A stretch of DNA of 64,000 bases from the NCBI RefSeq assembly GCF_018139645.1, contig NZ_JAGSPM010000002.1, positions 248,001 through 312,000 on the forward strand, given 5' to 3'. Positions 1-8,654 of the stretch are shown here, piece after piece. A program made the position numbers and the translations under genes. The notes beneath the pieces were generated by a model that worked only from the letters and a program-made list of their open reading frames with translations, was not told the DNA's origin and ran no database searches. This DNA is from Affinundibacterium baiyunense (GTDB lineage: Bacteria > Pseudomonadota > Gammaproteobacteria > Burkholderiales > Burkholderiaceae_D). Position 1 is the first letter of the stretch. Every line of letters begins with the position of its first letter.

Positions 1-213
1 AACAACATTTTTTGTAGATGATTCATTTCTTTTTCCTCTCGTATGAACATGAAAAAAATAGATTTTCATGCGACGTTCGGCATAACTACATCTGTTTAAC
101 TAATGTCATGCCGGATATCAAAGAAATTGAATCGTAATCGCTGTGTGTAGTGGCGTCAGCGCAAAACCGACGAACTGCATTTTTCGATGAATAGACTGCA
201 AAAGAGACGAAAT

Positions 214-618
214 TTAACTCGGTTCTGGTCGACTAAGTAAAAACACCGCAACGGCCAAGAAAAGTAATGCGACAGCGCCCAGAACCCAGAGATTATTCAC
301 GCGCAATAACATCAATGCGTAACTCACTATGAGCATCAATACCGCAATGATTTTGCTTTTTCGGGAAACGCTTTTATTGGTCTCCCAATCGCGCAACATT
401 TTGCCAAACACCGCGTGGCTATGCAGCCATTGATGCAAGCGCGGTGAGCTTTTTGCGGACAACCAAGCAGCCAATAACAGAAATGGCACGGTTGGCAATC
501 CCGGAACAAAGATACCGATGATTGCCAACATTAGGCAGAGGCAAGCCAAAAATACGATTAATAAGCGCAAGTATCGCAAGGTCGCTTCCCTATTTTTTAT
601 GCGCGAGATCTTAGGCAA
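214..618 (-). CDS. DUF454 (YbaN-like) inner-membrane protein
   Basis: This is a small integral membrane protein of 134 residues with no known biochemical role. It shows the DUF454/YbaN pattern: a first hydrophobic segment followed by IGIFVPGLPTVPFLLLAAW, a polar stretch with SPRLHQWLHSHAVFGKMLRDWE, then two closely spaced hydrophobic helices near the C-terminus. The first codon of the longest frame is TTG at 618 with no visible ribosome binding site; another TTG at 579 has GGAAG just upstream and could be the true start, which would remove 13 residues. It stands alone between two unrelated regions. Family assignment is firm; start and function are not. Confidence 0.8.
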   Translation of the reverse strand: MPKISRIKNREATLRYLRLLIVFLACLCLMLAIIGIFVPGLPTVPFLLLAAWLSAKSSPRLHQWLHSHAVFGKMLRDWETNKSVSRKSKIIAVLMLIVSYALMLLRVNNLWVLGAVALLFLAVAVFLLSRPEPS

Positions 619-771
619 AATTGCTGATCACTGAAATCAATCAAATCAGTTTAGTCTAGATCCTAACGCTATCCATTTCGCCAGCAGTAGGAGCAAGAGA
701 ACTACGCAAGAAAACGAATAATAGCGCAAGGCGCAACAACATCCGAACGTTCATGGCAAGCCTTCAGCGTG

Positions 772-1182
772 TTATCGCTCAATAATTTTATTGCCTACCC
801 CACTCCTCGAAATGCGTGACACGAAACCTTTCGGTACATACAACGTATTCCCCTCGCCTTCTAAATCAATTTGCTCGACCGTTGCGCTATTGCGTATGGA
901 GAGATCATTGTTAACGCCTGTCACACGTATGCGACCAACTTGATTTTTCTCGGCGATGACAATGTTATTGCTAGTGCCAGTGAGATAGACGTTATAACGT
1001 CCAGATTTATTAATGATACTGTCAAGCTTGTGTCCATCAATCACGACTTCGTTGCCACGATCATCGACATGACCACTGCTACCGCAACCCGCGATAATCA
1101 AACTCGTGAAGACCAAGGAAAAGCGAATAAGAAGGCGCAACACACCCTGATTAATGCCATCAACAAATGCCAAATAACGCAT
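772..1182 (-). CDS. DUF3060 putative lipoprotein
   Basis: A secreted, lipid-anchored protein of about 136 residues and unknown function. A hydrophobic N-terminus ends in a lipobox-like LIIAGC, so the mature protein would start at that cysteine. The rest is a short beta-rich repeat region (NVYLTGTSNNIVI, RIRVTGVNNDLSI, QIDLEGEGNTLYV) typical of DUF3060, which probably forms a small beta-solenoid. I chose the ATG at 1182 because GAGGGA lies eight bases upstream; a TTG at 1197 would add five residues. No functional partner is evident nearby. Confidence 0.75.
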   Translation of the reverse strand: MRYLAFVDGINQGVLRLLIRFSLVFTSLIIAGCGSSGHVDDRGNEVVIDGHKLDSIINKSGRYNVYLTGTSNNIVIAEKNQVGRIRVTGVNNDLSIRNSATVEQIDLEGEGNTLYVPKGFVSRISRSGVGNKIIER

Positions 1183-1366
1183 AAAAATATCCCTCAAAAA
1201 ATAGAAATCTATCCGAACTTCGCTGCTGATCTTTCAATGACCAACAACGTGAGACCGCATCATCCTTGCTTGATAAGAGGGAATCGAGAAAGATGCGACC
1301 GATCGGCTATTTTTATGCCTTAGGGACTGGGAATTTGGCGCGAATGGCAGAGCAACTGCATAAAAA

Positions 1367-1392
1367 AATCCGCCATATTGCTAAGGCGGATT
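1367..1392 (-). terminator. rho-independent terminator after the M28 peptidase gene
   Basis: An 8-bp perfect stem (AATCCGCC/GGCGGATT) with a 10-base loop lies 30 bases beyond the stop codon of the peptidase gene. On the minus strand the stem is followed by a run of U (A-tract at 1362-1368 on the plus strand). Confidence 0.8.
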
Positions 1393-1421
1393 CTTCTCAA
1401 AACCTTGCTACGCAAAATAAC

Positions 1422-3341
1422 TTATTTCTTTTGTTGCCCTTCTCCTAGAAAAGCTTTTGCTTCTGCACCAACGCGTATTACACGAATTTGTCTGAGCTCA
1501 GTATTGCTATCTATTTTGTTCAAAGTCTCTTGTCCGGCAGTGAATCTACCGATTACATTAAATTCATTCGTAAATGGACTATCTGCCGTGGCTATCAATA
1601 AATGACCTTGCGCATTGATTGCGACCACATGACCCTGTGAGTTAGCAGCCTTTTTAGTTATCTCATTCAATGCTGTTTCTGGCCATTTACCATGCAAACG
1701 AAACTCCCATTTGCCATTAATGATGTTTGCCTGCCCAATCGGCGCAGGTGGCGTGCTTAGACGAGCGGCACCAGGATTAAATGCAGGCGGTTTAAAGTTT
1801 GTTTCAAGCTGAGCAACCAAACGCCCTACATTGGCGGGAGCTAGTTCTGCTTGCAACTCGACTAAAACATTACCTTGATTTGTGACTAGCTCGACATACA
1901 GACCAGACGGCAAGTAATAACCATCACGACTCAAGGTCTCTGGCGCATTTGCTACTTCATAGGCCATCAATGCAATAGCGATTGCCGAGTGTTGCTGCGC
2001 TTTGGCGTATGGCACGACCTCGTTATAGGTATCTAATAAAGTATGCCAAGTGCGACCATAGACAAAATCTGTTTTGTTCGAAGCCGATGGCGTCGGCACA
2101 CCTTTCATAGAAAATGCCGAAGCATCAGTTCCAGACAAGGCTTCCGCACGTATGCGTGGGTAATCACTGGTTTTTAGTTCAAAACCAAATTCACCAGATT
2201 GTCCTTGCAAACTTTTGGCGACACGTTCAAATGGCGCCTTCCAAGCACTAGGCACAGTAATGCCTGATATCGCGCCTGGTGCACCATCGCGATTGAGCAT
2301 CATCACCATCTTATCCATACTTTTTGCGTGCTTCTCGGTAAAGGCGGCTGCACCTAAAATCCCTAGCTCCTCACCCGCCGAGGCTAACATCACAATACTA
2401 CGTTTCGGTTTCGCACCCGCTTTTGCCAGTAAGCGCATTGCTTCAATGGTCGGCGACATACCAGAGCCATCATCAACAGCGCCAGTTGCGCTATCAAAAC
2501 TATCTAAATGTGCGCCGATGACAACGTATTCATCGGGTTTCTCTGTGCCCTTAATTCGGGCGACAACATTATGAAAAGCTACTGGGCCGGGGAAAAACCA
2601 ATTACGAATATCAAATTCTAGTTCTGGCTTTTCACCCTTTTTTATTTGCTCTTGGATTTCATTGTATTGCGTTGCGTTGAGCTTAATGTCGGGCAAGCTT
2701 GGTAATGTTTCCCAAGTAGTTGGTTTAGCATCAAGCAAAGACAGAGGTTCTTTACCTGCTTGCAAAGTACCAAGCGCACCGGCTTCGATCAGTTTTAAGG
2801 TGATCGCGTCAGGTTTATATTCCTTTCGACCATCACGTCCCATGCCGCGACTTTCGCCAGCAATCAAGACCCAAGCACCTTTAAATTCTGCCATGCGCGC
2901 TTGCGCTTCTGCCACAGTCGCCGGACCTAAGACCGCAGGCCCACGCTGCACGCCTTTGGTTCCAGCGGTATAACTTGGTGTTCCAAAACGCAAAGGCTTT
3001 TCAATTGGGGTAAGGATTTTGCCAAACCAGGGACCACGGTTAAAGCCGACACTTTGTTGCCCAGCTTCTTCTAATTCCGCTTCAATTCCCCATTGCTGCA
3101 TTTGATTTTTGGTCCAACGTGCGGCATGACTGTAGTTGTCACTACCCGTCATGCGTCCACCAAAACGATTAGTCAGAATATCTAACCATGTCATTACTTG
3201 GGGATCTTGCGTACCGATTTCGACAATCTTTTTCGATGTCGCATCTTGTGCGGAACTAATCGGACTAAGTCCAATCAAGATACAAAATGCGAGCACGCTA
3301 ACTCGCCCTGGTTTCATATTTTTGTTGAATCGTTCTTGCAT
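1422..3341 (-). CDS. secreted M28-family metallopeptidase with cyclophilin-like C-terminal domain
   Basis: A 639-residue exported enzyme. A signal peptide (about residues 1-31, ending near SSA-Q) is followed by a PA-domain-containing M28 peptidase, the carboxypeptidase Q/aminopeptidase group. The zinc-site signature is visible: GAHLDS near 276-281, the VDDGSG aspartate just after it, AGEELG near 322, NRDG near 350 and WHTLLDT near 432. From about residue 480 the protein continues into a region unlike peptidases but resembling a cyclophilin-type prolyl isomerase (GNVLVELQAELAPANVGRL, then TNEFNVIGRFTAGQETLNKID). The isomerase active-site arginine motif is not recognisable there, so that part may only be a fold. 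AAGG precedes the ATG. It has its own terminator and appears monocistronic. Confidence 0.85.
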   Translation of the reverse strand: MQERFNKNMKPGRVSVLAFCILIGLSPISSAQDATSKKIVEIGTQDPQVMTWLDILTNRFGGRMTGSDNYSHAARWTKNQMQQWGIEAELEEAGQQSVGFNRGPWFGKILTPIEKPLRFGTPSYTAGTKGVQRGPAVLGPATVAEAQARMAEFKGAWVLIAGESRGMGRDGRKEYKPDAITLKLIEAGALGTLQAGKEPLSLLDAKPTTWETLPSLPDIKLNATQYNEIQEQIKKGEKPELEFDIRNWFFPGPVAFHNVVARIKGTEKPDEYVVIGAHLDSFDSATGAVDDGSGMSPTIEAMRLLAKAGAKPKRSIVMLASAGEELGILGAAAFTEKHAKSMDKMVMMLNRDGAPGAISGITVPSAWKAPFERVAKSLQGQSGEFGFELKTSDYPRIRAEALSGTDASAFSMKGVPTPSASNKTDFVYGRTWHTLLDTYNEVVPYAKAQQHSAIAIALMAYEVANAPETLSRDGYYLPSGLYVELVTNQGNVLVELQAELAPANVGRLVAQLETNFKPPAFNPGAARLSTPPAPIGQANIINGKWEFRLHGKWPETALNEITKKAANSQGHVVAINAQGHLLIATADSPFTNEFNVIGRFTAGQETLNKIDSNTELRQIRVIRVGAEAKAFLGEGQQKK

Positions 3342-3482
3342 GTTCTTGCCTTTATTGTTGTTGTGGAGGGTATGAAAAAGAGGAACCGAGACAAGATGCT
3401 GAAGTATCTCATCTTATTATTTTCATACGCCTTCGACTAAGGAGTGCGTGGCAAGTTCCAATGTTGGTAAAAACCCTTAGAT

Positions 3483-3514
3483 AAAAAACCACCGCGACTT
3501 TTCAGTGCTGGTGG
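3483..3514 (-). terminator. terminator after the flavin-dependent halogenase gene
   Basis: Stem CCACCGCGACT/AGTGCTGGTGG (two mismatches) with a TTTC loop, followed on the minus strand by a U-run (A-tract 3483-3488). A T-run on the other side makes it potentially bidirectional. It separates the halogenase from the M28 peptidase gene. Confidence 0.75.
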
Positions 3515-3569
3515 CTTTTTTTGCATCGAGCTTTCAAATTGATAGCGTTACTCAAGCTCAGAACGCTAT

Positions 3570-5084
3570 TTAGAGCATAGCCTTGGCAAGACAATTCGCC
3601 CGAATGTAATCCAAATGTGTTGGCATCGCATCGACACACTTGCGAATCACCGCTTGAGTGTTGTAAAGAAATCCTGCGATTTCTTCTTTGGTGCGTTGAT
3701 CAACAACCGGATTGTAACGACGCGGACGCATCCCTTGTCCATGCATCACTTGTAGCCAACTATCCTCGGGAAATAATTCTTCGTTTTCTCTTAAAATGCG
3801 CCCATTGCTAGTAAATAGATCGAGCTTCAGCTGCAAACTGTCTGGCACTGGCATATTTCGGCAATAACGCCAAAACTCAGAATCATCGCGTTGATTCACT
3901 TTGTAATGCAAAATCAAAAAATCGCGTATTTGAGAATATTCTTTATCAGTTAGTCGATTGTAGTTATCAATATCAACTTGATCAAAGTCTTTATCTGGGA
4001 AGAAACTAATAAGGCGCATCAAACCAGTTTTCACCATATGAATACTAGTTGACTCTAAAGGCTCCATGAAGCCGCCTGATAGACCAATTGCCACGACGTT
4101 TTTATTCCAAACTTTTTTACGTTTTCCTGTGGTGAATTTAATCTGACGTGGTTCAGCCAAAGCGCGGCCATCCAAATTATTCATCAAGATTTCTTGCGCT
4201 TGAGCTGTATCCATAAAATGACTTGAGAATACATGTCCATTTCCAATTCGATGTTGCAAGGGTATTCGCCATTGCCAACCTGCGGTATGCGCAGTGGAAC
4301 GCGTATGCGCCTGCGTCGAACCTCCAAGTTCGCACGGTACAGCAATTGCGGTATCACATGGCAGCCAATGACTCCAATCATCGTAGCCCGTTTGCAAGGC
4401 TTTTTCGATTAGCAGGCCGACCATCCCAGAACAATCAATAAAGAAATCCGCGCTAATTTTCTCGCCGTTTTCCATCACTAAGGCTTCTACAAAGCCATCG
4501 TCTTGTCGTAACAATGTTTGTACGATACGCCCTTCAGTTCTTTTCACGCCACGTTGTTCAGCATATGTTCGTAAGTATCGCGCATACAGTCCCGCATCGA
4601 AATGATAAGCATAAGACAGATCAGACAAAGGGGAGTTGGGCAAATCAGGTCGGCCAACACTAAATTTCCCGAGCATGCTAGCAACCGTATTGATCGAGTA
4701 AGGCTCTAAACCACCGACCATGCCTAACTGATTGAGCTTAAGCCAATAATGAAAAAAATTGGCGGTTGGTTGGTCCCGACCAACTGAACCAAAGCCGTGA
4801 AAATACTTACTGTGATTGATTCCCCAATTAACAAATTCGATGCCTAACTTAAATGTCCCTTGGGTGTTCCTCAAAAAATCATTTTCATCGATTCCAAGAT
4901 GCATATTGAAATTTCGAATGCTAGGAATCGTCGCCTCGCCCACGCCTATGGTGGATATTTGATCCGATTCTATTAATCGATAGTTATACCCATTAGGAAG
5001 CAATTGAATTAACGCAGCCGCACTCATCCAGCCGGCAGTACCACCACCCACGATTACAATATCTTTGATTCGATTCTCTCTCAT
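3570..5084 (-). CDS. flavin-dependent tryptophan halogenase family protein
   Basis: A 504-residue FAD-dependent enzyme of the tryptophan 7-halogenase (PrnA/RebH) family. It has the FAD-binding GGGTAGWM at residues 13-20, the catalytic lysine at exactly position 79 (TFKLG), the halogenase hallmark WQWRIP at 270-275 and the GFMEPLESTSIH motif that holds the conserved glutamate. All hallmark residues are present, so it is probably active, but the true substrate cannot be read from sequence: many members encoded beside TonB receptors in sugar-responsive loci have no known substrate. It follows a TonB-dependent receptor gene on the same strand with a 172-base gap containing a terminator-like hairpin. 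No flavin reductase is encoded in the window. Confidence 0.9.
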   Translation of the reverse strand: MRENRIKDIVIVGGGTAGWMSAAALIQLLPNGYNYRLIESDQISTIGVGEATIPSIRNFNMHLGIDENDFLRNTQGTFKLGIEFVNWGINHSKYFHGFGSVGRDQPTANFFHYWLKLNQLGMVGGLEPYSINTVASMLGKFSVGRPDLPNSPLSDLSYAYHFDAGLYARYLRTYAEQRGVKRTEGRIVQTLLRQDDGFVEALVMENGEKISADFFIDCSGMVGLLIEKALQTGYDDWSHWLPCDTAIAVPCELGGSTQAHTRSTAHTAGWQWRIPLQHRIGNGHVFSSHFMDTAQAQEILMNNLDGRALAEPRQIKFTTGKRKKVWNKNVVAIGLSGGFMEPLESTSIHMVKTGLMRLISFFPDKDFDQVDIDNYNRLTDKEYSQIRDFLILHYKVNQRDDSEFWRYCRNMPVPDSLQLKLDLFTSNGRILRENEELFPEDSWLQVMHGQGMRPRRYNPVVDQRTKEEIAGFLYNTQAVIRKCVDAMPTHLDYIRANCLAKAML

Positions 5085-5171
5085 CTACAAATCCATTCAC
5101 TATATTTGGCGATCATTTGATTTATGTAGGATAAATGATTCAAGCCTTACGACGCTCACTCTCGAGAGTAT

Positions 5172-5220
5172 AAAAAAAAAGAGTCTATGCAATGCAAGTT
5201 TTATTTTGCACGACATAGAC
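5172..5220 (-). terminator. hairpin terminator or attenuator between receptor and halogenase genes
   Basis: Outer stem GTCTATG/CATAGAC with an inner TGCAA/TTGCA stem, followed on the minus strand by nine U residues (A-run 5172-5180). It lies directly after the receptor stop codon, so the halogenase would be expressed by read-through or from its own promoter. Confidence 0.8.
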
Positions 5221-5256
5221 CCAATCACCCTCGAGGAATACTCAAAAAACTAGTAA

Positions 5257-7965
5257 TTAGTAGTTAAACCCAAATCGAATACCAAACATGCGTGGCTCAA
5301 CTGGCGCGTAGTTCATTTGTGCCCCAACACCACTACCTCTCCAGTACGCTGCTTTACTATCGGTTGCGTTACGAACAAACAGCTCTGCATGCCAATCGTC
5401 TTCTGGTGAGTCGAGTCGAACCGATGCATCAGTTAATGTATAAGCTTTTTGGAATCGACCAATATGTGCAAATTCGTCGTTTCTCACATCAAAGTATGCC
5501 TTGTCACGCCAATTTAACTTGACGTAGGGCGTGATTGAATATCCGCTCGGCAAGTCAAACTTCTGTGAGAAATGCAGCATGAAAGTTTTGCGCGGCGCAT
5601 TCGGCAAATTGTTGTCTGTCACGTCATACAAGCGTTTCCCATTGTCTGGTCCCAAACCTGTGAATTGTGCTGGGCATGGTGTTTGTCCGAACTCTACACG
5701 TGCATCGCAGTTATAGTCATCGCTATACGAACCGTAATCACGAATCTTCGTGTCTAGAACAGTGAATGCACCGCCTACCTTCGCACCTGGCCAAGGCTTG
5801 TAGTCCCACTCCACTTCTAATCCGCGAATCTTCGTATTACCAACGTTGATTGTGCGCCAGGTTTCGTACACGTCACACTTAGGCTGATCGGATGTACAAG
5901 GTATTGGTGTTTTATACTTACTGACGAAGTAAGTACCCGTTAATTGCTGATCTTTATAGTTCATGGCAAACGCGACCGCGGACAAACTCAAGGTGTTATC
6001 AAAGAATTTGCCTTTGTAGCCGAGTTCAAAGTTCGTCACCAATTCTGGCTTATACGGTAAGAAGGTTTCGGTGTTTGGTTTTCCGTCCGCACATTCGCGT
6101 TGAATTGGATCAGTTGCACTACCACCACAAGCTAAAGTGCGATCGCCAAATCCACCTGCTTTGTAACCGGTCGCCAAGGCTGCATATGCCATTTCATTCT
6201 TATTGATTTGGGTTTGCAAACCTAAACGCCAAGTTAGCTTACGCCATGATTCACTGTGATCGTTTTTACTTGGTGTGCCATACAAGCGGTAAGCGGCTGC
6301 ACTACCACCGGGCCCGTAATTGAGATCATTCCCTTGCGGTAAACGATATCCTGGTGTGCCTGGAGTACCAGGATCATAACCACCGTTGTAGAACTCTTTC
6401 TGTCCCCACCAACCACCGAGGTTCAAACCGTCTTTATCAGTTTTGCTGTCCGAGCTAAAACGTAGGCCTGCTGTGGCAGTCCAATCTTGTACAAAATCCC
6501 AATCGGCTTGCGCAAAAACCGCTTTTGCATCAACTTGGCGATTCGGTTGTGCATAGAAAGCCCCTGATGCCAAGCCTACTGGTGCGCGATAGAGATCAAC
6601 TACTTCATAGTTAATCTGATTTTTCTCGTGCATCCAGAACAAACCAGCGACATATCTCAAACTGTCAATTCTTTGCTTAAACTGCAGCTCGTGCACGGTT
6701 GATACATATTTTGAATCAACTGTTTGTTGATACTGATCGGACAACGGCCAAGTACCCCAGTTATTGCCACCAGCAATACGTGGATGATCTTGCGTGATTT
6801 GAAATGGCAGTGCAGACATGTTTCCCTTGTCGTTGTCATAAAGTTGACTACGACGTTGGTCCGCAAGCGCGAAGTTGTAATCCAAACTTGCATCGTTGCT
6901 GATGTTCCAGTTTGAGCCTGCACGTAAGGTACGAATCTTCATATCGGTCATGCCAGGGACGTTAATTTTCAAGTCAAAACGTCCCCACCCTGTTGGGCAG
7001 GCATAGCGCGTGCCAGCGACAGAGTCACAATCTTTAAACGCGGTACCGCCTGCACTAGAATCTTGAAACTCCTCATAGGTTGCGTGCAACTTCCAATCAC
7101 GATTCACCTTATATAGACCTGCTAAACGCGCGGCCCAAGAATTCTGGTTGGTATAGTAATCGCTAGGATCAACTTTGCGATTCCAACGTTGAATATTGTC
7201 TGGAATACCGTCCGGAATCCACCCTTTGGATGGCAAGTTCGCTTCACTAAAATCTTGCATCTGATTGGCGTAGCCATCACGCGTCACTTTCATGAGCGCC
7301 GCACGCAAGGCAAAATCGTCACTTACCTTGATGTTTTGCACTGCATGTAATTGACGTTTATTGTAGTTTCCCAACTCAACTTCAGCTCTGCCGTAATTAC
7401 CTTTGAAATCAGGTTTCGCGGAAATCACATTGATGGTACCGCCTGTAGAGTTGCGGCCAAATAGAGTCCCTTGAGGGCCACGCAAGACCTCGACTTGAGC
7501 AACGTCGAACATTAGTGCTTGCGCGCCTTGTGGTCGTGGTGAATACATTCCATCAACATGGAAACCAACCGCAGGATCACCGATCTCGGTAGTATTGCTT
7601 GAAGTAATCCCACGCACAGTCACCTGAATTGCCGAATCATTCGATTGAACAATGGTGACATTTGGAATTTCGTTAGCTAAATCTTTCGCACTTGTGACGC
7701 CCATACGCGCCAGGCTTTCTTGATTAAAAGCCGTTACAGCGAGAGGCGTACGTAACAATGATGTGGAGTAACGCGTTGCAGTTACGTTCACCTCTTGTAT
7801 TTTGTCTGACTGCTTGTTCTCTGTTTTTTTGTCGCTTGCTGGTTCGCTTGACTTGCTCGTTTCTGCCGGGGCGGCTTGTTGAGCATAAGCATGCACACTC
7901 ATCAATCCACAAGCACTCGCTACTGCGACGCTCATAATTGTTTTCTTGGTTTTTGGTTGAAACAT
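5257..7965 (-). CDS. TonB-dependent outer-membrane receptor
   Basis: An outer-membrane beta-barrel transporter of 902 residues energised by TonB. A signal peptide of about 28 residues (ends HAYA-QQ) is followed by a Ser/Lys-rich linker, a TonB box-like segment (KIQEVNVTATR), the plug domain with VEVLRGPQGTLFGRNSTGGTINVIS, and a barrel ending in aromatic phenylalanine/tyrosine residues (FGFNY). The start at 7965 is set by AAGGAG seven bases upstream; the longer frame to 8010 lacks a binding site. It is preceded by a promoter flanked by two LacI-type operators and followed by a flavin-dependent halogenase. This context points to carbohydrate-responsive uptake, but the ligand is unknown. Confidence 0.93.
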   Translation of the reverse strand: MFQPKTKKTIMSVAVASACGLMSVHAYAQQAAPAETSKSSEPASDKKTENKQSDKIQEVNVTATRYSTSLLRTPLAVTAFNQESLARMGVTSAKDLANEIPNVTIVQSNDSAIQVTVRGITSSNTTEIGDPAVGFHVDGMYSPRPQGAQALMFDVAQVEVLRGPQGTLFGRNSTGGTINVISAKPDFKGNYGRAEVELGNYNKRQLHAVQNIKVSDDFALRAALMKVTRDGYANQMQDFSEANLPSKGWIPDGIPDNIQRWNRKVDPSDYYTNQNSWAARLAGLYKVNRDWKLHATYEEFQDSSAGGTAFKDCDSVAGTRYACPTGWGRFDLKINVPGMTDMKIRTLRAGSNWNISNDASLDYNFALADQRRSQLYDNDKGNMSALPFQITQDHPRIAGGNNWGTWPLSDQYQQTVDSKYVSTVHELQFKQRIDSLRYVAGLFWMHEKNQINYEVVDLYRAPVGLASGAFYAQPNRQVDAKAVFAQADWDFVQDWTATAGLRFSSDSKTDKDGLNLGGWWGQKEFYNGGYDPGTPGTPGYRLPQGNDLNYGPGGSAAAYRLYGTPSKNDHSESWRKLTWRLGLQTQINKNEMAYAALATGYKAGGFGDRTLACGGSATDPIQRECADGKPNTETFLPYKPELVTNFELGYKGKFFDNTLSLSAVAFAMNYKDQQLTGTYFVSKYKTPIPCTSDQPKCDVYETWRTINVGNTKIRGLEVEWDYKPWPGAKVGGAFTVLDTKIRDYGSYSDDYNCDARVEFGQTPCPAQFTGLGPDNGKRLYDVTDNNLPNAPRKTFMLHFSQKFDLPSGYSITPYVKLNWRDKAYFDVRNDEFAHIGRFQKAYTLTDASVRLDSPEDDWHAELFVRNATDSKAAYWRGSGVGAQMNYAPVEPRMFGIRFGFNY

Positions 7966-8269
7966 TTTGTCTCCTTGTGATGGTAGTCGACTAGCGCTAC
8001 CAACTTTCATTAAATGTCACTCGGTGATTTGCTCACCATTTTTAGTTTGCCTGATGTTACTGCTAAGCGTCGATTCGCTCGGTTTTGATCGTGCTGTCAT
8101 TTTCCTTGCTGCGAATTCTTGCTCTTTTTTGTTCGATCGTATTGCTGACGATTACAAATTTCTGTTCCAAAGAAGCAGATTTTTGCGTTCGCAGTCTAGG
8201 TGGCTAACCCAAAATACAAACGAACAGTTTCAAAAAAAATGGTGTATTTTCTGAAAATGGGTGCTTTTG

Positions 8270-8283
8270 TGGAATCGTTTCCA
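8270..8283. promoter_or_regulatory. LacI-family-type operator, downstream copy
   Basis: TGGAATCGTTTCCA is a near-palindrome centred on CG, the typical shape of a LacI/GalR-family operator. It lies just downstream of the predicted transcription start of the TonB receptor gene. Its centre is 64 bp (about six helical turns) from a second copy at 8334-8347. Confidence 0.7.
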
Positions 8284-8295
8284 TTTGTGATTCGG

Positions 8296-8325
8296 AATAT
8301 AGCATTCAATAAAAAATAGTGTCAA
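8296..8325 (-). promoter_or_regulatory. sigma70 promoter of the TonB receptor gene
   Basis: On the minus strand a perfect -35 TTGACA (8320-8325) is separated by 18 bp from a -10 TATATT (8296-8301). The predicted start of transcription is near 8289, leaving a leader of about 320 nt. The promoter sits exactly between two LacI-type operators. Confidence 0.75.
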
Positions 8326-8333
8326 CTTTTTTT

Positions 8334-8347
8334 TGGAAACGTTCCCA
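8334..8347. promoter_or_regulatory. LacI-family-type operator, upstream copy
   Basis: TGGAAACGTTCCCA, palindromic apart from one base pair, centred on CG and placed eight bases upstream of the -35 box. Together with the copy at 8270-8283 it could support repression by DNA looping. No LacI-family regulator gene is encoded in the window. Confidence 0.7.
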
Positions 8348-8654
8348 ATGTGTGTTTATTTGCGACATTTTTTTTCTGCACCTTTGGGTTTCAGTTGAAC
8401 CGAAAAGACGAACTTCCGTTAGCACACGCTGTGGATAACTTTGTGGGTAATTTTTGAATAATTTAGTGCTTAGAGGTACTAAGACAGATTTAAATTTAAT
8501 TTACAATTGCAACTCGTTGAAATATAACGAGTATTTTGAAAATAACTTCGATTCAATTAATTTCTCTAGATAAATATTATGTTTATTTTTGTGGATAAAT
8601 AGGTGAAAGCAACTAATTTGATCGACCAAGCTGTGTGAACAACACCCGCATTTA
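8348..8654. other. AT-rich intergenic region with two DnaA boxes
   Basis: No credible gene. Two perfect DnaA boxes in the same orientation (TGTGGATAA at 8430-8438 and 8590-8598) are set in AT-rich DNA, with a small inverted repeat ACTCGTT/AACGAGT at 8512-8532. I saw no triplet element next to these boxes, unlike the regions near 37.7 and 38.8 kb. Confidence 0.5.

Noticed and set aside
871-1323. 150-codon plus-strand frame over the DUF3060 gene
   Set aside because: The opposite-strand gene has a lipobox and a good ribosome binding site; this frame has neither.
4184-4381. short frames within the halogenase and receptor genes
   Set aside because: All are alternative frames of well supported genes with intact motifs.
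8512-8532. hairpin ACTCGTT/AACGAGT as terminator of the PPK2 gene
   Set aside because: There is no U-run on the minus strand and the loop is AT-rich; probably chance.
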